Shown: in pieces, positions 35,855 through 45,125 of the stretch
Numbering within the stretch: the first letter of the stretch is position 1
How the letters are laid out: the number at the start of each line of letters is the position of its first letter
From: Pseudomonas sp. LFM046
GTDB lineage: Bacteria; Pseudomonadota; Gammaproteobacteria; Pseudomonadales; Pseudomonadaceae
Reading direction: 5' to 3'
NCBI RefSeq assembly: GCF_000949385.2
Contig: NZ_JYKO02000001.1
Coordinates: 1,388,620 to 1,452,619, forward strand
Length of the DNA stretch: 64,000 nucleotides
Position numbers and translations under genes: made by a program
The notes under the pieces: generated by a model
Seen by the model: only the letters and a program-made list of their open reading frames with translations
Database searches by the model: none
Told to the model about the DNA's origin: nothing

Positions 35855-37477
35855 TTAGAGGTTTTTCGCCATGTCCCGCAGGACGTACTTCTGGATCTTG
35901 CCGGTTGAGGTCTTCGGCAACTGAGTGAAAATCACCGTCTTCGGCACCTTGAATCCCGCGAGGTGTTCGCGGCAGAAGGCGATGATGTCGGCCTCACGGG
36001 TTTCCTGCTGGTCCGCTTTCAGCGTGATGAAGGCGCAGGGGGTTTCGCCCCATTTCTCGTCGGGGCGTGCCACCACGGCGGCTTCCAGCACGGCCGGATG
36101 GCGATAGAGCACGCCTTCCAGTTCGATGGTGGAGATGTTCTCGCCGCCGGAGATGATGATGTCCTTCAACCGGTCGCGGATTTCCACGTAGCCGTCCGGG
36201 TGCCAGACCGCCAGGTCGCCGGTGTGGAACCACCCGCCCTCGAAGGCTTCGCTGGTGGCGCTGGGGTTCTTCAGGTAGCCCTTCATCACGGTGTTGCCGC
36301 GCATGAAGATCTCGCCGATGGTCTGGCCGTCCAGGGGCACTGGCTCCAGGGTTTTCGGGTCGGCCACCATCACCCCTTCGAGGGTGGGGTAGCGCACGCC
36401 CTGGCGGGATTTGATACGGGCCCGCTCCTCGAGGGGCAGCGCGTCCCACTTCTCGTGCCAGGCGCAGACAGTCACCGGCCCGTAGACCTCGGTGAGGCCG
36501 TAGACGTGGGTGACGCGGATGCCCATTTCCTCCACCGCCCCGATGACCTTGGCCGGCGGAGCCGCGCCCGCCACCATGGCATTCACCGGATGGTCGATGG
36601 CGGCCTTGGCCGATTCGGGCATGTTCACCAGGGCGTTGAGCACGATTGGCGCGCCGCACAGGTGGCTGACCTGATGTTCGCGGATCAGGTTGAGGATCTT
36701 CTGCGGGTCCACCCGGCGCAGGAACACATGCACGCCGGCCAGGGCGGTGACGGTCCAGGGGTAGCACCAGCCGTTGCAGTGGAACATCGGCAGCGTCCAG
36801 AGGTAGACCGGGTGGTTGCCCATGTTCCAGGTCATCTGGTTGCCCAGGGCGTTCAGGTAGGCGCCGCGGTGGTGATAGACCACGCCCTTGGGGTTGCCGG
36901 TGGTGCCGGAGGTGTAGTTGAGGGAGATGGCCTGCCATTCGTCTTCCGGCCACTGCCAGGCGAATTCAGGGTCGCCTTCGGCCAGCAGCGCTTCGTAGTC
37001 CAGGTCGCTCACGGCGAGGCCTTCGCCGTATTCCGGGTCATCGACGTCGATCACCAGTGGCGGGTGGTCGAGCATGCCGATGGCGGCGTGGATCACCTCA
37101 TGGAACTCACGGTCGGTGATCAGCACCCTGGCCTCGCCGTGCTGCAGCATGAACGCGATGGCTTCGGCGTCCAGGCGCACGTTCAGGGTATTGAGCACGG
37201 CACCGATCATGGGCACGCCGAAGTGCGCCTCCAGCATGGCGGGGATGTTCGGCAGCATCACCGCCACCGTGTCGCCCTTGCCGATGCCACGACCGGCCAA
37301 GGCAGACGCCAGGCGCCGGCAGCGCGCGTAGGTTTCGGCCCAGTTGCGGCGGATGGAACCGTGGATCACGGCCGGGTAGTGGGGGTAAACGGCGGCGGTG
37401 CGCTCGATGAAGCTGAGGGGGGAGAGGGCGATGTGGTTGACGGCGGCAGGGGCAAGGCCCTGATCGTAGATCGACAT
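35855..37477 (-). CDS. AMP-forming acyl-CoA synthetase
   Basis: This 540-residue ANL-superfamily enzyme has the ATP motif YTSGTTGNPKGV, GWFHTGDLAVWHPDGYVEI with catalytic Asp/hinge DRLKDIIISGGENIS, and C-terminal PKTSTGKIQKYVLRD with the adenylation Lys. The chain-length pocket cannot be deduced. A short/medium-chain or branched acid matches the ActP and OprD neighbours. It is divergent from the sensor kinase at 37697, with an extremely AT-rich promoter region between them. Confidence 0.89.
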   Translation of the reverse strand: MSIYDQGLAPAAVNHIALSPLSFIERTAAVYPHYPAVIHGSIRRNWAETYARCRRLASALAGRGIGKGDTVAVMLPNIPAMLEAHFGVPMIGAVLNTLNVRLDAEAIAFMLQHGEARVLITDREFHEVIHAAIGMLDHPPLVIDVDDPEYGEGLAVSDLDYEALLAEGDPEFAWQWPEDEWQAISLNYTSGTTGNPKGVVYHHRGAYLNALGNQMTWNMGNHPVYLWTLPMFHCNGWCYPWTVTALAGVHVFLRRVDPQKILNLIREHQVSHLCGAPIVLNALVNMPESAKAAIDHPVNAMVAGAAPPAKVIGAVEEMGIRVTHVYGLTEVYGPVTVCAWHEKWDALPLEERARIKSRQGVRYPTLEGVMVADPKTLEPVPLDGQTIGEIFMRGNTVMKGYLKNPSATSEAFEGGWFHTGDLAVWHPDGYVEIRDRLKDIIISGGENISTIELEGVLYRHPAVLEAAVVARPDEKWGETPCAFITLKADQQETREADIIAFCREHLAGFKVPKTVIFTQLPKTSTGKIQKYVLRDMAKNL

Positions 37478-37594
37478 GCTGGATACCCGGCGGCTGATTA
37501 TTAGCTCTTCTTCACCGGCTCATTCGGGGAGGCCGGCAGATCTCTGGGGGATTTATATACCAGTCGTATAGTTGTATGGAAGTAGTTCTATAGT

Positions 37595-37616
37595 CATATA
37601 GTATAAATACTATATG
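37595..37616. promoter_or_regulatory. Perfect palindrome in the divergent promoter region
   Basis: CATATAGTAT-AA-ATACTATATG is a perfect 10-bp inverted repeat with a 2-bp centre. It lies between the acyl-CoA ligase and sensor-kinase starts. Neighbouring AT-rich copies of TATAG/TATA motifs (37566-37592) suggest clustered half-sites. It is probably the operator for the LuxR-type response regulator encoded downstream. Confidence 0.6.
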
Positions 37617-37696
37617 TTTATCATTTTGTCGGTAGGGTTGGCCTCAGACTGCCAGTGAGCGGTATATGCTTGCCCACCCACGCCGCTGGACCTGCC

Positions 37697-39949
37697 ATGA
37701 CCCAGACACCGGTTCGACTCAACACCTGGCTGCGCCTGCAGCGCGAGGACGTGCTTCTGGTCGACCGCGCCGACGCCTTGTGCCGGGCGCTGCGTGCCTG
37801 CCCCGAGGTTCGGCATGCCTATTACCTGAGCTGGCAGGCCGGTGCGCGCATCTACAGCCATGAAGGCAGCGGCCAGCAGTTGCCGCCAGGGCAGGGCGAC
37901 CCTTTGCAGGCGAGCGATGAAGCCCTGGCCTCCCGCCTGGAGTTGGAGGGACGGCTGGGCCTGGACCAGGTGCGCCAGATGGATTGCTGGCTGGCCGGCC
38001 GTCTTCGCCGGGCCGCCATCAGCCACGGCCAGCTCTTCGCCCTGGCGCTGGAGGAGGGTCTTCCGGGGCTGCTGCTGCTGGAGGTGAAGGAGGGCGTCAG
38101 CCTGGACTGGCTGGGCTGGGTCTACGAATTGCTGACGACTCTGGTCGGCAGCGTCAACGGCCTTCTGCGCGCCTCGCCACTGCTGGGGCACGATCCGCAA
38201 CCGAGCTTGCTGGTCGATGCCGAGGCCCGGCCGCTTGAGCTGAACGCCGCGCTGTTGACGCTGCTCGGAGAGGCGCCACTGGCCGAGGTGCTGCGCTTCC
38301 TGCCGGTGAACCATGCATCCCTGGTACGCGCCTGCCTTGCCCAGAAGCGCGCCATCGAGGGGGTGGAGGCGCAGTGCGGCGAGCGGGTGCTGATCTGGAC
38401 CTATATCCCCGATCCCCAGGAGCGCCGGGTGCTGGCGCGTTGTCGTGAAGCTACCGCGCAGATCCTGGCCGAGCGCGAGGCGGCACGGGCAAGGCGGCTG
38501 TACCGGTTGATCACCGAGAACACCACCGACCTGATTTCCCGTCATACCCCGGAGGGCCGATTCCTCGATGCCTCCCCGGCTTCCTGGACGTTACTCGGCT
38601 ATTGGCCGGAAGAACTGCGCGGACAGTTCGCCCAGTGCCTGTTTCATCCCCAGGAACTGGCCCACCTGGTGCAGCTGGCTCGCGACGCCCTGGAGCAGGA
38701 CGGCTACTACACCATGACCTACCGCATCCGCCATCGCATGGGGCATTACCTCTGGTTCGAGACCGCCAGCCGCGCCATCCGCGAGACCTACACCGGCGCT
38801 GTGGTGGAAGTGGTCAGCGTGTCCCGTGATATCACCGCTCGGGTCGAGGCGGAGGAGAACAAGCGGCGTCTGGCTGAAGTGGTGGAAGCCAACACCGACC
38901 CGGTGCTCTTCGTCGATCCGGCCGGGCATATCACGTACCTCAATCCGGCAGCGCGGCGTGCGCTGGGACTGGGGCCGCAACAGCCGGCGCCAGCACTGGA
39001 CCAGATCGTCGCCGCCGACGACCTTGCGCGCTTGCAACGGGACGGCTGGCGCACCGCCGAGCGCCACGGCGTGTGGAAGATCGACACGCGCCTGCAGCCG
39101 CCGGCCGGTGGCGCTTCGGTTCCAGTTTCGATGGTGCTGCTGGCTCACAACACGGCGGGCGGCGAGCGCTACTACTCGCTGGTGGCTCGGGACATGACCG
39201 AGCGTGAACTGCGCGAAGCCCAGCAGCGCCGCCATCAGGACGAACTGGCCCACACCGCCCGGCTGGTTACCCTGGGGGAACTGGCTTCGGGCATCGCCCA
39301 CGAGATCAACCAGCCCCTGGCGGCGGTGATGAACTACGCCGGAGCCAGCCAGCGCTACCTGCAATCCCTGGGTAACAACCCCAAGGCCGCCGAGCGGGTG
39401 GCCCAGGGGTTGGAGCGCATCACCGAGCACGCCCATCACGCTTCGGAAGTGATCAAGCGCCTGCGCGCTTTCCTGCGCAAGGGGCAGCGGCGCATGCAGG
39501 CCCTCGACGTGGCCGAAGTCGCCCGGGAGGCGGTGCGCCTCTGCGCCTGGGAAGCCGTTGCCAGCCAGGTGGCGATCGAAGAGCAATTGCCGGAGAATCT
39601 GCCGTCGGTCTACGCCGACCGGGTGCTGCTGGAGCAGGTGCTGCTGAACCTGTTGCGCAATGCCATCGACGCCAATCGAGAGGCCCATCCGGGGCGGGAT
39701 TCGCTGATCTGGCTGGGGGCCCGAGTCGGGAAGGGACACCTGATCATCGAAGTGCGCGACCAGGGGCCGGGTCTGGGCGAAGAGGAACTGACGCGCATCT
39801 TCACCCCCTTCTACACCAGCAAGCCGGATGGCCTGGGCCTGGGGTTGTCGATGAGTCGCAGCATCATCGAAGGATTTGGCGGCTCTCTCGACGGGATGCC
39901 GGACGAGGCGGGCGGATTGCTGATGCGCTGCTGCCTGCCGCTGCAATAA
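37697..39949 (+). CDS. Hybrid PAS sensor histidine kinase (FixL-like)
   Basis: This 750-residue protein has an N-terminal sensor region (about 1-255), two PAS domains at about 260-385 and 390-505, and a kinase core at about 525-750. Phospho-acceptor H535 is in HEINQPLAAVMNYAG, with N-box NLLRNAIDAN, G1 DQGPGLGEE and G2 GLGLGLSMSRS. No transmembrane helix is evident, suggesting a cytoplasmic sensor. I chose the ATG at 37697 over the GTG at 37655. Its response regulator is encoded 26 bases downstream, and the pair likely controls the divergent ligase/symporter genes. Confidence 0.87.
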   Translation: MTQTPVRLNTWLRLQREDVLLVDRADALCRALRACPEVRHAYYLSWQAGARIYSHEGSGQQLPPGQGDPLQASDEALASRLELEGRLGLDQVRQMDCWLAGRLRRAAISHGQLFALALEEGLPGLLLLEVKEGVSLDWLGWVYELLTTLVGSVNGLLRASPLLGHDPQPSLLVDAEARPLELNAALLTLLGEAPLAEVLRFLPVNHASLVRACLAQKRAIEGVEAQCGERVLIWTYIPDPQERRVLARCREATAQILAEREAARARRLYRLITENTTDLISRHTPEGRFLDASPASWTLLGYWPEELRGQFAQCLFHPQELAHLVQLARDALEQDGYYTMTYRIRHRMGHYLWFETASRAIRETYTGAVVEVVSVSRDITARVEAEENKRRLAEVVEANTDPVLFVDPAGHITYLNPAARRALGLGPQQPAPALDQIVAADDLARLQRDGWRTAERHGVWKIDTRLQPPAGGASVPVSMVLLAHNTAGGERYYSLVARDMTERELREAQQRRHQDELAHTARLVTLGELASGIAHEINQPLAAVMNYAGASQRYLQSLGNNPKAAERVAQGLERITEHAHHASEVIKRLRAFLRKGQRRMQALDVAEVAREAVRLCAWEAVASQVAIEEQLPENLPSVYADRVLLEQVLLNLLRNAIDANREAHPGRDSLIWLGARVGKGHLIIEVRDQGPGLGEEELTRIFTPFYTSKPDGLGLGLSMSRSIIEGFGGSLDGMPDEAGGLLMRCCLPLQ

Positions 39950-39974
39950 CAAGAATCGAAAAGGAGGGGGATTG

Positions 39975-40610
39975 ATGTCCAACGGTGGCGAACAGGTGGT
40001 CTACGTGGTGGATGACGACCAGGGCATGCTGGACTCCACTGTCTGGCTGCTGGAGTCGGTGGGCCTCAAGGCCCTGCCATTCACCAGTGGTCGGGCCTTC
40101 CTCGACTCCTGTGATGCCAGCCTTGACGCCTGCGTGCTGCTGGACGTGCGCATGCCCGGCATGGGCGGCCTCAACGTGCAGGAAGAAATGCGAAGCCGGG
40201 GCCTTGATCTGCCGACCATCTTCGTCAGCGGTCACGCAGACGTGCCCATTGTGGTTCGCGCCTTCAAGGCCGGCGCCCGTGACTTCATCGAGAAGCCCTA
40301 CAACGAACAGTTGCTGCTGGACAGCGTGCAACAGGCCCTCTCCAGCTTCGACCAGAAGCGCTCGACCTCGGGCGGGCAAGGGCATCTGCAGGAACGCCTG
40401 GACAGCCTGACGCCCCGCGAGCGTGATGTGCTGCTTCCCCTGGTGCAGGGCTACACCAACCGCGAAATCGCCGAGCAGTTGGACATCAGCGTGAAGACCG
40501 TCGACCTCTACCGCTCCCGGGTGATGAAGCGCATGCAGGCCGAACGCCTGCCAGACCTGGTGGGCATGGCTATCGCGGCGGGGTTGGTGGATCCGTTGAA
40601 CCTGCGTTGA
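39975..40610 (+). CDS. FixJ-like response regulator (REC-LuxR)
   Basis: This 211-residue protein has a receiver domain with acidic pocket DDD at 13-15, phospho-acceptor D57 in LLDVRMPGMGG and switch Lys K107 in IEKPYNE. A LuxR HTH at about 140-205 contains LTPRERDVLLPLVQGYTNRE. It is paired with the upstream PAS kinase. The start at 39975 follows AAGGAGG; the TTG three bases before is not needed. The predicted target is the divergent organic acid unit. Confidence 0.9.
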   Translation: MSNGGEQVVYVVDDDQGMLDSTVWLLESVGLKALPFTSGRAFLDSCDASLDACVLLDVRMPGMGGLNVQEEMRSRGLDLPTIFVSGHADVPIVVRAFKAGARDFIEKPYNEQLLLDSVQQALSSFDQKRSTSGGQGHLQERLDSLTPRERDVLLPLVQGYTNREIAEQLDISVKTVDLYRSRVMKRMQAERLPDLVGMAIAAGLVDPLNLR

Positions 40611-41078
40611 TCAGCAGCGAATTTCCTACAAGCCCAGCGGCCGCTTTCAATCAATCTCTAATGTTTAGCCATCGCTAACCCAAAGATAGAAAAACCTGAA
40701 TTTTATTGACCCTTTGCGCCGTGCGAGCCTGCTGGGCATTCCAATAACACGGCTTTCCCTCATGGGTTGTCCCACTCCGCTCCAATCGCTGCTGGCCGCC
40801 TTGCCCCTTGGGCTGGTACGCGCCGTGCGCCGTGCTCCCGGAGTGACACCCAAGGTCCAGTTCTCCCGCAAGTGGGCCGCCCATCTCCTGATTTCCCTGC
40901 CGCTCGAACTCGCCTTCTGGGCGCTCTGGCATTGCCGCCACGCTCGTCCGCCGGATAGCGCTCTCGCCTGATCCCCGCCGCCACTCGCGCGGCAATTCCT
41001 ACCTAGAACGAGAATGTTATCCCTCGCCCCAGTCGGTGAGGGCCTGATTGCGTGCCTGCGGGCACTAAAGAGAGCGCC
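40611..41078. other. Gene-free region upstream of the glutamylpolyamine synthetase
   Basis: This 468-bp region holds a small imperfect inverted motif TTAGC-CATC-GCTAA at about 40665-40678. Multiple short open frames on both strands have no family character. The frame at 40762-40971 (hydrophobic C-terminus) lacks a ribosome site and is not called. The start of the next gene follows AGAGAGCGCC. Confidence 0.4.
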
Positions 41079-42443
41079 ATGAAATTTGCCAGCGTGCAGG
41101 AAGCCCGGGATTTCCTCGAGCAGAACCCGGACATCGACGCCTTTGAACTCTTCATCCTCGACGCCAACGGCGTTCCTCGCGGCAAGCTGCTGCACCGCGA
41201 CGAACTGCTGGCGGTCTACGAGAGCGGTCGCCCGCTGCCCAGCACCATCCTCGGCCTGACCATGCACGGCGAGGATGTGGATGACTCCGGCCTGGTCTGG
41301 GATGTGGGTGACATCGACTGCCGTGCCTACCCGCTGGCTGGCAGCCTGGTGCGCCTGCCCTGGCGCAAGATGCCCACCGCCGCCGTGCAGGTCTGCATGC
41401 ACCCGCAGGAGGGCATGCCCGCCGCCATCGCCGATCCGCGCCACGTGCTGGTCGAAGTGATCGACCGCCTCAAGGCCGATGGCTTCCACCCCGTGATGGC
41501 CTGCGAGCTGGAGTTCTATCTGCTGGACCAGAAGCGCGACGCCGCCGGCCGCCCGCAACCGGCGCTGGACGCCGACGGCAACCGCCCGCGCAGCACCCAG
41601 GTCTACGGCCTGCGTGAGCTGGAGCAGATCGAGCCGTTCCTCGCCGACCTCTATGCCGCCTGCAAGGCGCAAGGCATTCCGGCCCGTACCGCCATTTCCG
41701 AATACGCGCCGGGCCAGGTAGAGATCACCCTCGAACATGGCGACGCGCTCGACGCCATGGACCAGGCCGTGCGCTACAAGCGCCTGGTCAAGGGCGTGGC
41801 CCATGCCCACGGCATGCAGGCCTGCTTCATGGCCAAGCCCTTCGCCGAGATCGCCGGCACCGGCATGCACATGCACGTGAGCCTGGCCGATGGCGAAGGC
41901 CGCAACCTGTTCGCCAGCGAGGACCCGGCCGGCACACCTCTGCTGCGTCAGGCGGTGGGCGGCATGCTCGAGAGCCTGCTGGATTCGCTGCTGATGTTCT
42001 GCCCCAACGCCAACTCCTACCGCCGCTTCCAGGCCAACAGCTACGCGCCCCTGGCGCCGACCTGGGGTGTGGATAACCGCACCGTGAGCCTGCGCGTGCC
42101 GGGCGGCCCGGCCAACAGCCGACACATCGAGCACCGCATCTGTGGCGCTGACGCCAACCCCTACCTGGCCGCCGCCGCGATCCTCGCCGGTATCCACCGT
42201 GGCATCCGTGAAAACATCGATCCGGGTCGCCCGATCGAAGGCAATGGCTATGCCCAGGCCAAGGAACTGCTGCCCACCGACTGGCTCACTTCGCTGCGCG
42301 CCCTGGAGAAGTCCAGCTGGGCCCGCGATGCCTTCGGCACAGCCTTCCTCGGCGTCTATCTGGCCGTGAAGCGCGCCGAGTACCGCCAGTTCATGTCCGA
42401 AGTCGGCGAGCAGGACTGGCGCTGGTACCTGACCCAGGCCTGA
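41079..42443 (+). CDS. Glutamine-synthetase-family gamma-glutamylpolyamine synthetase (PuuA/PauA-like)
   Basis: This 454-residue protein has the GS fold with metal and nucleotide motifs ACELEFYLLD, MHMHVSLADGEGRN and NPYLAAAAILAG. Family members without GlnA's regulatory tyrosine ligate Glu to putrescine or other amines. Position immediately before a PuuB-like oxidase supports a polyamine or amine role, and Pseudomonas carries several paralogues (pauA1-7, spuI). The start at 41079 (MKFASVQEAR) is preceded by AGAGAG. Confidence 0.87.
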   Translation: MKFASVQEARDFLEQNPDIDAFELFILDANGVPRGKLLHRDELLAVYESGRPLPSTILGLTMHGEDVDDSGLVWDVGDIDCRAYPLAGSLVRLPWRKMPTAAVQVCMHPQEGMPAAIADPRHVLVEVIDRLKADGFHPVMACELEFYLLDQKRDAAGRPQPALDADGNRPRSTQVYGLRELEQIEPFLADLYAACKAQGIPARTAISEYAPGQVEITLEHGDALDAMDQAVRYKRLVKGVAHAHGMQACFMAKPFAEIAGTGMHMHVSLADGEGRNLFASEDPAGTPLLRQAVGGMLESLLDSLLMFCPNANSYRRFQANSYAPLAPTWGVDNRTVSLRVPGGPANSRHIEHRICGADANPYLAAAAILAGIHRGIRENIDPGRPIEGNGYAQAKELLPTDWLTSLRALEKSSWARDAFGTAFLGVYLAVKRAEYRQFMSEVGEQDWRWYLTQA

Positions 42444-42477
42444 ACCTGAATTCCCGTGTTGATTCGAGGCTGTTCTT

Positions 42478-42521
42478 GTCGGGGCGAAATCATTCGCCAA
42501 GCAGGCCGAAGGTCTGCCCTG
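42478..42521. repeat. Half copy of REPIN-like element
   Basis: GTCGGGGCGAAATCATTCGC at 42478 followed by CAAGCAGGCCGAAGGTCTGCC matches one arm and the internal hairpin of the elements at 26041 and 43966. It sits between the synthetase and oxidase genes. Confidence 0.55.
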
Positions 42522-42553
42522 ACAGCCTCGTGCATTTTCAAAGGACTCCACCC

Positions 42554-43867
42554 ATGACCGCTGCAATCAAACACCCGCTGCCCGCCCCCGAGCGTGCGCC
42601 GTCCTATTACTCCGCGACCCTCAACGAGGAGACCGCCTACCCGACCCTCGAAGGTGAGGTGAACGTCGACGTCGCCATTATCGGCGGCGGTTTCACCGGC
42701 GTTGCCACCGCCGTGGAAATGGCCGAGCGCGGCTACAAGGTGGCGCTGGTGGAAACCCACAAGATCGGCTGGGGCGCCACCGGCCGCAACGGTGGCCAGG
42801 TCACCGGCAGCCTCTCCGGCGATGCGGCCATGCGCAAGCAGATGAGCCGTTTCATCGGCCAGGACGTGGATGACTTCATCTGGTACCTGCGCTGGCGCGG
42901 CCACGAGATCATCAAGAGCCGCGTAGCCAAGTACGGCATCCAGTGCGACCTCAAGCATGGCCACCTGCATGCGGCCATGAAGGCTTCGCACATGGACGAA
43001 CTGAAGGCGTCCTATGAAGAAGCAGTGCGTCGCGGCATGGGCGATGACGTGACCCTGCTGGACGCCGCCGGTGTGCGCGAGCATCTGGATTCCGACCTCT
43101 ATGTCGGCGCCATCAAGAACACCCGCAACATGCACCTGCACCCGCTGAACCTGTGCATCGGCGAGGCCAAGGCCGCCGCCAGCCTCGGCGCGCTGATCTT
43201 CGAACACTCCGAGGTGCAGGACATCATCCACGGCGATCGCCCGGCGGTGATCACCAGCCGTGGCCGGATCAACGCCGCGCAGATACTGCTGGCCGGCGAC
43301 GTGTACCACAAGCTGGAGCGCAAGCAGCTCAAGGGCATGATCTTCCCGGCCATGGGCGGCATCGTCACCACCAAGCCCCTGGGCGACCTGGCCAAGCAGA
43401 TCAACCCCCAGGACCTGGCCGTCTACGACTGCCGTTTCGTCCTCGACTACTACCGCATGACCGCCGACGGCCGTCTGCTGTTCGGCGGTGGCGCCAACTA
43501 TTCCGGGCGCGACTCCCGCGATATCGAGGCGGAGCTGCGGCCCTGCATCGAGCGTACCTTCCCGAAGCTCAAGGGCGTGGACATCGACTTCAAGTGGAGC
43601 TGCGCCATGGGCATCGTCATCAACCGCATTCCGCAGCTGGGCAAGCTGTCGAAGAACGTCTGGTACTGCCAGGGCTACTCCGGTCACGGCGTGGCCACCA
43701 CCCACATCATGGGTGAGGTCATGGCCAATGCCATGAGCGGCAGCCTGGAGAAATTCGACACCTTCTCCCGTTGCCAGCACATCCGCGTGCCCCTGAGCGA
43801 GCGCCTGGGCAACCACATGCTGGCGATGGGCATGTGGTACTACCAGATGATGGAAAAGCTGCGCTGA
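42554..43867 (+). CDS. FAD-dependent gamma-glutamylpolyamine oxidase (PuuB/PauB-like)
   Basis: This 437-residue DAO-family flavoprotein has the dinucleotide motif VAIIGGGFTGVATAVEMAER around residues 40-59 and a C-terminal FAD segment WYCQGYSGHGVATTHIMG. It oxidises the gamma-glutamylated amine made by the upstream ligase to an aldehyde and H2O2 in the Puu pathway. The start at 42554 follows AAAGGACTCC. A REPIN-like half element separates the two genes, so co-transcription is plausible but not certain. Confidence 0.88.
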   Translation: MTAAIKHPLPAPERAPSYYSATLNEETAYPTLEGEVNVDVAIIGGGFTGVATAVEMAERGYKVALVETHKIGWGATGRNGGQVTGSLSGDAAMRKQMSRFIGQDVDDFIWYLRWRGHEIIKSRVAKYGIQCDLKHGHLHAAMKASHMDELKASYEEAVRRGMGDDVTLLDAAGVREHLDSDLYVGAIKNTRNMHLHPLNLCIGEAKAAASLGALIFEHSEVQDIIHGDRPAVITSRGRINAAQILLAGDVYHKLERKQLKGMIFPAMGGIVTTKPLGDLAKQINPQDLAVYDCRFVLDYYRMTADGRLLFGGGANYSGRDSRDIEAELRPCIERTFPKLKGVDIDFKWSCAMGIVINRIPQLGKLSKNVWYCQGYSGHGVATTHIMGEVMANAMSGSLEKFDTFSRCQHIRVPLSERLGNHMLAMGMWYYQMMEKLR

Positions 43868-43890
43868 CCGATTTGTTGTGCGTCCTTGAT

Positions 43891-43917
43891 AAGCCGGCCT
43901 CGTGCCGGCTTCTTTTT
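43891..43917 (+). terminator. Terminator of the oxidase gene
   Basis: The stem AAGCCGGC/GCCGGCTT with loop CTCGT is followed by CTTTTTG. Confidence 0.88.
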
Positions 43918-43965
43918 GTCCGCTGTTCGAGCGCTGGGCAGCCGGTTGGCAATCGGGTTTCTGTT

Positions 43966-44060
43966 GTGGGGGCGATTTCAATCGCCAAGCGGGCCGAAGG
44001 TCCGCCCTTCGGTTCATTGGGGGCCGCTGCGCGTCCCTTGGCGAATGAATTCGCCCCTAC
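43966..44060. repeat. REPIN-like element, 95 bp
   Basis: Its ends are GTGGGGGCGATTTCAATCGC and GGCGAATGAATTCGCCCCTA, the reverse complement of the element at 26041-26136. Internal hairpins are partly diverged (GGGCCGAAGG...CCCTTCGG). Confidence 0.7.
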
Positions 44061-44160
44061 ACACGTAAGCGCGCGTCTGTCGGTGTTGGTCACTGGGTAG
44101 GATGGGTGGAGCGGAGCGATACCCATGCGGTGTGGATCGATGGGGGGCGAGCACACCAAC

Positions 44161-44186
44161 AAAAAGCCCCGCATCTGCGGGGCTTT
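44161..44186 (-). terminator. Terminator of the 59-residue acidic gene
   Basis: The stem AAAGCCCCGCA/TGCGGGGCTTT has a 2-base loop. On the minus strand it is followed by a TTTTTG run at about 44160-44163. It starts 13 bases past the stop at 44199. Confidence 0.85.
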
Positions 44187-44198
44187 GAGAGGTACCGA

Positions 44199-44378
44199 TT
44201 ACAGGTCGAAGTCGTAATCGTTGAGTTGCTTCTGCAGACGCCGCTCTTCGAGGTAGTTGTCGATGATGCGACGCTTGGTCAGGTTGGTCTTCGCGGTTTC
44301 TGCCGGGGCGTCCGAATCGTCGGCATCCTCGGAGACGAAGTCTTCTTCGAGTTCGATGTCTTCTTTGGCTGCGGTCAT
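44199..44378 (-). CDS. Small acidic PA3496-like conserved protein
   Basis: This 59-residue protein has an Asp/Glu-rich N-terminal half (EDIELEEDFVSEDADDSD) and a basic helical C-terminal half (LTKRRIIDNYLEERRLQKQL). Its position beside nth matches the small PA3496 family of Pseudomonas, as far as I remember. The start at 44378 (MTAAKEDIEL) follows TGGAGTGAACC. It is monocistronic with its own terminator. Function is unknown. Confidence 0.72.
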   Translation of the reverse strand: MTAAKEDIELEEDFVSEDADDSDAPAETAKTNLTKRRIIDNYLEERRLQKQLNDYDFDL

Positions 44379-44486
44379 AAGGTTCACTCCACAATGCGGG
44401 GCGCTATTGGCGCACCTTATAACGACAAAGCCAGGGCCGGTAAAAAAGATTTTTTCAATCGAAAACCCGACTGGATTAATGGGTTA

Positions 44487-45125
44487 TCAATCGTCAGAAG
44501 TCTTCGCCTTGTATTCGCACAGATCCTCGATCCGGCACGCCCCGCAGCGCGGCTTACGTGCCACGCAGACGTATCGGCCGTGCAGGATCAGCCAGTGGTG
44601 GGCGTCCAGCAGGAATTCTTTGGGTACGAATTTCAGCAGCTTTTTCTCCACTTCCAGCACGTTCTTGCCGGGGGCGATGCCGGTTCGGTTGCTGACCCGG
44701 AAGATATGGGTGTCCACCGCCATGGTGGGCTGGCGGAAGGCGGTGTTGAGCACCACGTTGGCGGTCTTGCGGCCGACGCCGGGCAGGGCTTCGAGGTCTT
44801 CGCGGTTGTCCGGCACCTGGCTGCCATGTTTCTCGATGAGGATGCGGCAGGTCTCGATGACGTTCTTGGCCTTGCTGTTGTAGAGGCCGATGGTCTTGAT
44901 GTACTCCGACAGGCCGTCCACGCCCAGGGCATGGATGGCTTCCGGGGTGTTGGCAACGGGGTAGAGCTTGGCCGTGGCCTTGTTCACGCCGACGTCCGTG
45001 GCCTGGGCGGAGAGGATCACTGCGATCAGCAGTTCGAAGGGAGTGCTGTAGGCCAGCTCGGTGGTGGGGTTGGGGTCGTCGTCGTGCAGGCGGCGGAAGA
45101 TTTCGTAGCGTTTCGCGGCGTTCAT
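44487..45125 (-). CDS. nth: Endonuclease III (DNA glycosylase/AP lyase)
   Basis: This 212-residue HhH-GPD glycosylase has the helix-hairpin-helix LEALPGVGRKTANVVLNTAF with catalytic Lys, catalytic Asp in AVDTHIFRV, and a C-terminal [4Fe-4S] motif Cys-x6-Cys-x2-Cys-x5-Cys (from CVARKPRCGACRIEDLC). It removes oxidised pyrimidines in base-excision repair. Its ATG overlaps the rnfE stop by four bases, placing it at the end of the rnf operon as in many gamma-proteobacteria. Confidence 0.94.
   Translation of the reverse strand: MNAAKRYEIFRRLHDDDPNPTTELAYSTPFELLIAVILSAQATDVGVNKATAKLYPVANTPEAIHALGVDGLSEYIKTIGLYNSKAKNVIETCRILIEKHGSQVPDNREDLEALPGVGRKTANVVLNTAFRQPTMAVDTHIFRVSNRTGIAPGKNVLEVEKKLLKFVPKEFLLDAHHWLILHGRYVCVARKPRCGACRIEDLCEYKAKTSDD

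Noticed and set aside
40762..40971. Small frame with hydrophobic end before the glutamylpolyamine synthetase
   Set aside because: No ribosome site and no recognised domain; overlapped by other frames of equal quality.
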